A DNA stretch of 64,000 bases from Angiostrongylus vasorum (lineage: Eukaryota > Nematoda > Chromadorea > Rhabditida > Metastrongylidae), in NCBI GenBank assembly GCA_018806985.1, contig JADANN010000033.1:62001-126000 (forward strand). Direction: 5' to 3'. Position numbers and translations under genes: made by a program. The first letter of the stretch is position 1, and every line of letters begins with the position of its first letter. Of this stretch, positions 57,593 to 64,000 are shown piece after piece. The notes beneath the pieces are model-generated. The model had not been told where the DNA came from, made no database searches, and worked only from the letters and a program-made list of their open reading frames with translations.

Positions 57593-58090
57593 AAACATTA
57601 GCGATGAAGTAAGCGTAGCTATAGAACGATGCTTAAGAAGGGCAGGTCTAGAGCAATCGGTAGCGATAGTTGAAATACCACCAGCTACTCTACGTCGTCA
57701 GTTAGTTCGTAACCGCCTGTATGACCGTCTATATGAAACAACAAATTGCGTAATTTGCCCCTTACGGCAGGGACGATGATTGCATGAGTTCAGGTACGAT
57801 ATACCTGATCTCTTGTAATAATTTCGGAGGTGGATACACTGGCGAAACGGCGGACATTTGTGTATCCGTATAGAAGAACACCTAGATGGCAAACGAAACT
57901 AAGACAAGCACCCCACTACGCACGCATGGGTAGGAAAAGCATAGCGGAGACGATTTTGAAGTTAAAGTCAATATCCTGGCACAGGGGACTAAAACACCAG
58001 CGCAAAACTTCTTGAGGCTTTTTGGATAAATGCCAAAAACCTCGCAATGAATAGCAGCCTAGGAGGGAATGCCCAGAGGTCACACGCGAC
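57593..58090 (+). pseudogene. Third PLE copy, plus arm
   Basis: Plus strand begins at ISDEVSVAIERCLRRAGLEQ and runs through the Cys motif (TTNCVICPLRQGR), a degraded GIY-YIG region with a frame change, and the C-terminal helix near 58010-58030 before unrelated sequence at ~58095. It joins the minus arm directly at 57592/57593 with no spacer. Confidence 0.8.
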
Positions 58091-58842
58091 CTGGACGTGG
58101 ATTTTGAGGTGCTTGGCCTGAAAGCTGTTCCAGATAACACAGATTACTTCTTTTATCTTTCTCATGCCCTGAACGACTGTTCGAATTGCATAAACGTCAC
58201 CGACGTTGATGAAGTGAAAGAGTTGTGCGGCTCCTCAACACACCTTTTTTTGATGGAAATGTCCAATTTTTTCTGGATGTTGGGTTTAAGTTATCAGTCA
58301 TTGGAGAGATTAAATAGTTAGTTGAAAAAAATTATCCTTATCCTGATTGTCATGAGAGGCATGCTGAACCATTATGTCAATCAAAAAATCGAAGCCCATC
58401 CCATCCAGGTTTTTCTTCTTTAGCCGACTTGCCATATGGCCGGCTCCTTTATACATCTGGCTTTCACTTCTTTAGATATATAGAGCAGTTCGGTGTAATA
58501 TAACTGAATTACCAGAATTTTCAAGATGTCATGAAATGCCCTTAGGCCGTCTTGTTTCATTTCCCGGATTTTTCCGGAAAACCATGATCTTTCGGTTAAG
58601 TGACTGACTGAGAACAAATGACTCGTTGTCCTAATCACCTATATGCTATATTCTATGCATTGATCTGATCAAGCTAAGAACCTTTTGAATTTTTTCGTGA
58701 TAATACTTCGCAGGTGTCTGATTAGAGAGCTATAACTTCCTCCAGCGATAACACTAGGGATTGTTCAATGTATCGACGTGCTTTTCTTTCTGATTACCTA
58801 AAGTTAGCTCGTTCTTTATTGTATAGAAATAAAAAACGGTGA

Positions 58843-59262
58843 GGTAATACGGTGGTTAAAACTGTCCCGTATTACGCAGACTGTCATCGGTTCGATTCTT
58901 CGTCTCGGACGAAGCAAGCACTCTGAAATCGACAACGTGGTGGCAGGCTTGTCTGGAAGGATAAAAAACATCGGTTTGGTGCATCGGTGGGCTTCCTAGA
59001 GTACTTAATACTTACTTGGTACTTGAATGGCCCGTCCTCACTGGTTGTGCGGGCGTTAGCATAATTTCCATTTTTCGGAGAGTTGCTGGTTAAACCATTG
59101 TGGTTCGCCTGGAATCCCGAGCTCAGCCTGGGCGAAGTCTGCCCTTCCGAGAGTACTATGCGGACTAAATATGCAGTCACTCACCTCTAGTACAAATGGA
59201 GTCGAAAGTATGATGCACTCACTCATAAGGGAATGATCGACACCAAATGCTTTATCCTTTAC
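58843..59262 (+). mobile_element. SINE family A-like copy split by a nested SINE B
   Basis: TGAGGTAATACGGTGGTTAA and CATCGGTTCGATTCTTCGTC head, GGCTTGTCTGGAAGGATAAA body, interruption, then CTAAATATGCAGTCACTCAC and GGAATGATCGACACCAAATG tail. Confidence 0.7.
59006..59149 (-). mobile_element. SINE family B 3' fragment nested in SINE A, with target-site duplication
   Basis: Reverse complement of the family B 3' part (TACTTGAATGGCCCGTCCTC, GGTTAAACCATTGTGG, GGGCGAAGTCTGCCC). Bounded by identical 8-bp AGAGTACT at 58998-59005 and 59150-59157. Confidence 0.8.
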
Positions 59263-59468
59263 ACTTTATAGAAACAAAAATTTCCTGGATACATCCAGAA
59301 ATAGCGGTGATTTTGAATACGTAATATTTTTTTAATGTTAGGGGGCAAAATATGAAGGGTTCGCTTTTTTATAACCATTTAGGGGAGCTTTTTACTTCAT
59401 CATATTGTGCTCCGTTTAGTATTCGTTCCCTTGTTGTCGTGTAACGACCCATTGTCCTTTTGTTTCAG

Positions 59469-59645
59469 CCGGCACTTCAGCTCTCGTTGGCATTTGTAGC
59501 ACCTTTATTTCCACATAACCTCATGTGGATAAACCATTTCATCTTTAAAAACCTACCGGCAACCGATCCTCAGATACAGGCGTGTCAGCCATTCATAAAC
59601 ACTAATATGAAAATGGCTCTATTCATGATTTCCTCATTATCATAG
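59469..59645 (+). CDS. Candidate exon of unknown gene
   Basis: A strong acceptor (TTTTGTTTCAG) is followed by a 58-codon frame to TAG at 59643-59645, with PHNLMWINHFIFKNLP. It is in phase with the end of the last PRAF-like exon placed (56224), so it could be that gene's terminal exon, but it does not look like a PRAF C-terminus. Reported as a candidate only. Confidence 0.2.
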   Translation, partial: PALQLSLAFVAPLFPHNLMWINHFIFKNLPATDPQIQACQPFINTNMKMALFMISSLS

Positions 59646-59649
59646 GTTC

Positions 59650-59980
59650 ATCACCATACGGTTATGAGCGGCTGATATGCGGTGTCGAATTTCGATCCGT
59701 AGCTGAAGTTCTCAAGTCACAGAGCAACGAACTTCCCGATCCACAAAAAGCCGGCAACTGCTTGTGATGACGACTCGAGCACGTCCTAGCACAACCATCT
59801 CGAGTTTCCAGGAAAAACATTGCTAGGCGTTGGCGTTCAATATGTCAATGAACGGACAAGTCAACAAATCCTCAATTCCAACCAAATCCACGCACGAAGC
59901 CAATCGCCTCTGCGAAGATGACGAGTGCAAGACAACGGGACGAATAGAAGAAGTTCTGCTACTGACAAGGCATATGAACG
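59650..59980 (+). mobile_element. SINE family B copy, diverged
   Basis: TGATATGCGGTGTCGAATTT, TCCCGATCCACAAAAAGCCG and CTGCTTGTGATGACGACTCG follow the family B body. Confidence 0.5.
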
Positions 59981-60229
59981 CAGGACACCTAATCTAATAT
60001 AAGCACATAAGCTGAAGTTTATTCAACGTCATCAGCACATTTATACAGTGATATAGTCATCTTCGAGAAATCGGTATCGCTTAGAAAAAAAGTGAATTAC
60101 TACTGTGAGAAGTTATCTAGGAGAAGTATAGTAACCTCTCGGCAAGTCTTAGATGGGGAGTGTTAAGTGGTTCTTCTGAGTGCTGACTGTGGAAACAGTC
60201 AATCACTTAACCAGCAATGATGTGGTACT

Positions 60230-60480
60230 TGTTCTTCCAGTACACAGAACTGGCTGAGAAAAACCTTAGTATGACTATCCCTGAGAATTTGTTCAAGCAG
60301 CATTCAACTACATTCATAAAGAAGATCCAAGCTCTTGGGCCAACAGCCGAATACACGCGAAAATTTCGAGAATCTCCTTTGATGGTGGATGACAGAAAAC
60401 GATTCGAATTTAAGATTTGCTAAGATTCTGATCCACACGACATATCTGAAGACAGGTCATGTAAAAAGGTTGAATTTTTT
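60230..60480 (+). mobile_element. SINE family C 3' half
   Basis: CAACAGCCGAATACACGCG, GATGGTGGATGACAGAAAAC and CTAAGATTCTGATCCACACG match the 3' half of family C. Its open frame is repeat-derived. Confidence 0.5.
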
Positions 60481-60833
60481 CTCTAAATGTGGGGATGGGC
60501 GGAGATGACTTCTAGTTCAAGCTTCTTCCTATTTCGTTTGACGATTCTATCCTTTCGGAGTTCAACATTTTTGATAAGACACAAAATTGCACAGCTTACA
60601 ACACTGATTTGTTTTTGGAGGTTGGGGGCACCATAAGTTTTGGTTTATGTGAAGTTTACATTTGCTTTATTATGAATTCGCTAGGTGAAATATCAAGATT
60701 TCAGCTCAGCTCTAGGTTATTATTTACCATCTAAACGTTTAACTCTCGTTTTTAATTTCACGCAGCATGGATGCCCAAAGAAGTTTTGGTAGTGCATGGT
60801 TTTTTGAGACAGACTCTTAGATATAGGAAATCG

Positions 60834-61100
60834 GGAAGTGCAGTCGTAATGGTGGCGTTACCTACACGCATAGTCGTTGGCTGCATCACCTACCGAGCCA
60901 AGCGAGTCCTCTTTCTCTCCTAAGTCGGGTAACGTTGGCATCATTTATGAAGGTGGGAAATCCTCGCGTGGAGATTCTCAAACGAATTCATACGCAAATT
61001 CGAGATGATATCGCTGATAACTGCAGAAGGGAACGAACGGAAAAAATGTTAGGATCCGCAGTGAAGACGGGTCACGCAAGGAGGGTAAATAAATCACTTA
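60834..61100 (+). mobile_element. SINE family C copy, internally deleted
   Basis: GTAATGGTGGCGTTACCTAC head, CTCCTAAGTCGGGTAACGTT body, CGCAGTGAAGACGGGTCACG then GTAAATAAATC tail. Confidence 0.6.
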
Positions 61101-61435
61101 TGTGGCTTATGTGGCCTTTGATCTTGTCAAATATCGGGTTTATAGTCACTACTCAATTGCTTTGAGTGGGACTGGACAGTAGGGCACTTTGGTACAAAGC
61201 ACGTTGTTTCAATCATTTTTTGGCAAAAAAAAGTGGCCATGAGTAGCTCCCCTGGTCTGTCATGTATAGCCACTTCTATTAGGGGGTTCTCGCTGAATAA
61301 ATTTTATAGCTCCTTGATGAAGATGATGCCGTTGCGTTTCTCATGCACTTCTCAGTAACTTTACTCAAGATGTTCACCAAATCGACATGCAGGGTACAAT
61401 TTGAACGTGTACACAAATGAACTCGTATAGCACAG

Positions 61436-61704
61436 CTCTTAGAGACACGCTACACTGCACACATGGTCGCTTTTCGATCATCCACCCAAGCAAACTAAGG
61501 CTTCCGACCCCTCTGTGGTTGACGAATTGGTGTTAGATCTGTGTGGGTAAATGAAAACATTGACTCTGATACATCGGTGGACCACCGGAAATCGTTGTAT
61601 ACAGGGCAATCGTGCATTCAACCTCCTCTATGATACTGCGAATGGAATCAAATGCATGGCTCTTTCTTATGAGGATGGAAAACAACAAACGCTTTATCCT
61701 CTAT
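61436..61704 (+). mobile_element. SINE family A copy, diverged
   Basis: TGACGAATTGGTGTTAGATC and TGATACATCGGTGGACCACC body, ATCGTGCATTCAACCTCCTC and AATGCATGGC tail, ending CGCTTTATCC. Confidence 0.6.
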
Positions 61705-62276
61705 CTTTTATATTGTTTCAGCAGTCACGAACGCCTCATTCTCCATTCATGATGGACATATGGAGTTACGCAGTTATCAAATCTGGTCAGGAATAATTAT
61801 TCCACACCAAGCACGCGATGTTCAAACGTCTGCTATCTGATCTGAGACATCAAGCTTCACAACATCGTTACTATTAGCCCCGCGATAAGCAGACAAGCTA
61901 CATGCGACCTTAGTGACTATAACTTTGGAAACAGTGGACATCGAAAAGAAAACGTGGTAGAATTGGCTAATTTTAATCCTTGGTTCGTGCCAAGTCTTCT
62001 CAGCGCCGGAGTGGTTGGAATACAAATGACTTGTTGAGAGCGTCGTTCCAGCCAGAGATAGTTCACTCGCCGTTCATTCTACCACTCTTCATACCACCCT
62101 CTAACTTCGAAAAGGGAAAACTAATAGCCGGTTTTTACCGGTGTCTAATAGTATGTCTATCAATAGGATAGAGAAGAATGGAACAACGATTAACAACAAT
62201 TGAATCAACGATCATTTGCGCATGAATTATTGCAACGCTCCTTCTTTGGCTAATCTATGAAGCAGAAAAAAAATCA

Positions 62277-62515
62277 TCCCACCTTGATCAATCTCTTGTG
62301 AAGATGTCTTGCATTCGATTCCATTCATAATATTGCCAATGTGTTTAAATACCTATTTGACCTAGTCTGTGACTTTCCACAGCCGCCTTAGATACCATGT
62401 CAGTGTCTTTAATCCTCCTAGAGGAGTGTGGTGAATTTGACGATCTTAAAACGATGAAGGATTGATCAGCTCGTACTGTGGTATTAAACACCTCGAACCA
62501 CTGCGCTACAACAGC
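62277..62515 (-). mobile_element. SINE family A-like copy, strongly diverged
   Basis: CACCTTGATCAATCTCTTGT and TCTTGCATTCGATTCCATTC tail, CACTGCGCTACAACAG head in reverse complement. Confidence 0.5.
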
Positions 62516-62638
62516 ACTGTATATAAATAAACACGGAATGAAGAAGAAAGTTGTTCATTCGTTCAATGAACTTTATGCTATGAAACTGAGCAGTAGAGTG
62601 TCATGACACTTCACTTTACCGCAAATTTCTTGACCTTG

Positions 62639-62890
62639 TCACTCGGAACGACTACGCGTGCATGCTAATGAGTGGTCGGCTCTAATCGCCACCGTTCGCT
62701 TCTCTCTGTCAACACCACGACCCAACCGACCAGACCGATGAACGACGACAAACGCTCGTTCCGTTTTAATAATCGGCTCTACAAAATGGATAATATGCTC
62801 ACCGCATTCGCCCAGTCCATTCCAAGCATCTTTAGACCACCCTAGCTGCTGTCGCAGGACCATATCACTCTTCTTATGATCGGCTTTCAT
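62639..62890 (-). other. Protein-like minus open frame, unrecognised
   Basis: Eighty-three codons including GLGECGEHIIHFVEPIIKTE and VVVHRSGRLGRGVDREKRT, GC-richer than its surroundings. It has the look of a repeat-borne coding remnant. I cannot name the family and see no splice or poly(A) context. Confidence 0.25.
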
Positions 62891-63369
62891 TCATATCTAT
62901 TTGCAATAATATTCTCCATATTCATATAGATATAAGCAATGGTGATAAGCAATGATGGCTGGGATTTTGCCCACATAGATTAGCTAAACTAAGCTAAAAC
63001 AATGCACCATTTTCTTGTAGAAACGCACACGAGGTTGCTACTACCTACTACACAGTATTTATTCACCATAACTGACATTTCGGTGGATTTCGCATTCCTC
63101 TAAGCCTGGCAAGGTCAAGTTAACCGCTATCTTGTAAGTCATATACTTCCATAACCTCAGCGGAAAAACCCCGACACCTAAATCTCAATGCCATTTAAAT
63201 ATACAACGGCTTCTGCACACACCCATCGCTCTCTGTGGGGGCACATTGCTTTTCCTAAGTGTTCATAGCACTAAACAACACTCCTTTAGGATCGGCCATG
63301 TATTTGCCTCTATTCGTAACACAGTTGGTGTAACTAAATGTTTTTTTTCCTGGACGGTGAATTTGGAGG

Positions 63370-63530
63370 TTTAGCGATGTAATAAGCCGCTGTGTTTTTA
63401 ATCTTTCCAAACAAGTCGGTGTCAATCGCCCACGCCGGAGATATAAGGGTTTGCTAGCCAACAGCGCTCGATTGAACTAAGGTCGGGGTTTGAATTACTA
63501 GGCACGTCCAACTAGTGCGCTAGGCACACC
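63370..63530 (-). mobile_element. Diverged tRNA-derived SINE (family A-like)
   Basis: CCAAACAAGTCGGTGTCAAT body and AACTAGTGCGCTAGGCAC head in reverse complement. Confidence 0.4.
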
Positions 63531-64000
63531 TCAGTCTCTAATTATTGGCATTAAGATACGTGACAATCTTGGAAATGGGACACGAGGTCACGAAATGCCG
63601 AATGAGTGGCGGTTTTGTTATTATCGGATTTGAGATGGGGGCCTGACAAAAAACATTCTCAGGGAGCTTCGCAGCTGGTCGCGTCTATCCTTGAGTGTTC
63701 GTAAACGGGCTAATCACAATGTCCTCGAGCTGTCATCGTAACTGGTCACCGCCTTTGTGAATCAGGAGTTGTATCTGTTCCCTATGATGTGCTTGAGGCT
63801 TGCCAAATAGAAAACAAAAACTGAACTATCTCTTTGATTCTACCACAATTTATATCAACCTCTCGTCTTTTTCTCATCTCGTATTTTTATAAAGCCTATT
63901 GTGAATCCTCCTTTTGCTTTAAATTTAAGGGTTTTTTGGAGATTGTTACGGTATCAGTGATATCGTTACGTCAGCTGGGAAAACTAAATGATACTGATAA
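63531..64000. other. Stretch without a recognised gene
   Basis: Right edge of the window. AT-rich with no open frame or repeat that I can support. Confidence 0.3.

Overview
The window looks like nuclear DNA of a strongylid (hookworm-type) nematode. Genes are split by short and long introns with TTTCAG-like acceptors. Intergenic and intronic DNA is packed with tRNA-derived SINEs, RTE-class non-LTR retrotransposon remains and Penelope-like elements (PLEs). The decayed RTE proteins resemble, from my memory of the family, endonuclease/reverse-transcriptase proteins abundant in hookworm genomes. No prokaryotic operon, CRISPR array or rRNA gene was seen.

Left part (1-23111): the 3' end of a beta'-coatomer (COPB2) gene runs on + and ends at 2957. 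It converges with a ~20 kb minus-strand gene for a nucleoside-monophosphate (adenylate) kinase-like protein with an MGCAPS myristoylation-type N-terminus. I could place ten of its exons (3501-23111). One linker exon was not found. Its introns hold a decayed RTE copy, many SINEs and a striking 54-bp x6 tandem repeat that is open on both strands.

Middle (23112-52000): this is almost entirely repeat. It holds SINEs of at least four families (provisionally A-D), nested insertions with intact target-site duplications, and three RTE remains (33988-34535 minus, 35530-37880 plus, 41815-43832 plus). It also has a BEL/Pao-like fragment (minus, ~44960-45230) and a PLE fold-back (45568-48356) whose two arms encode the reverse-transcriptase end plus a GIY-YIG endonuclease.

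Right part (52473-64000): a PRA1-family (PRAF/ARL6IP5-like) membrane-protein gene starts at 52473 directly behind a trans-splice-type acceptor. It has five exons recognisable by family sequence and a probable sixth. A second, smaller PLE fold-back lies at 56517-58090. The rest to 64000 is SINE-rich.

Two themes deserve attention. First, conserved exons of two host genes carry isolated single-base insertions that break otherwise family-like reading frames, suggesting assembly indels rather than gene death. Second, two PLE loci show the same inverted fold-back architecture, and all three scorable PLE ends share a hammerhead-like motif. All family assignments are by eye; no search was run.
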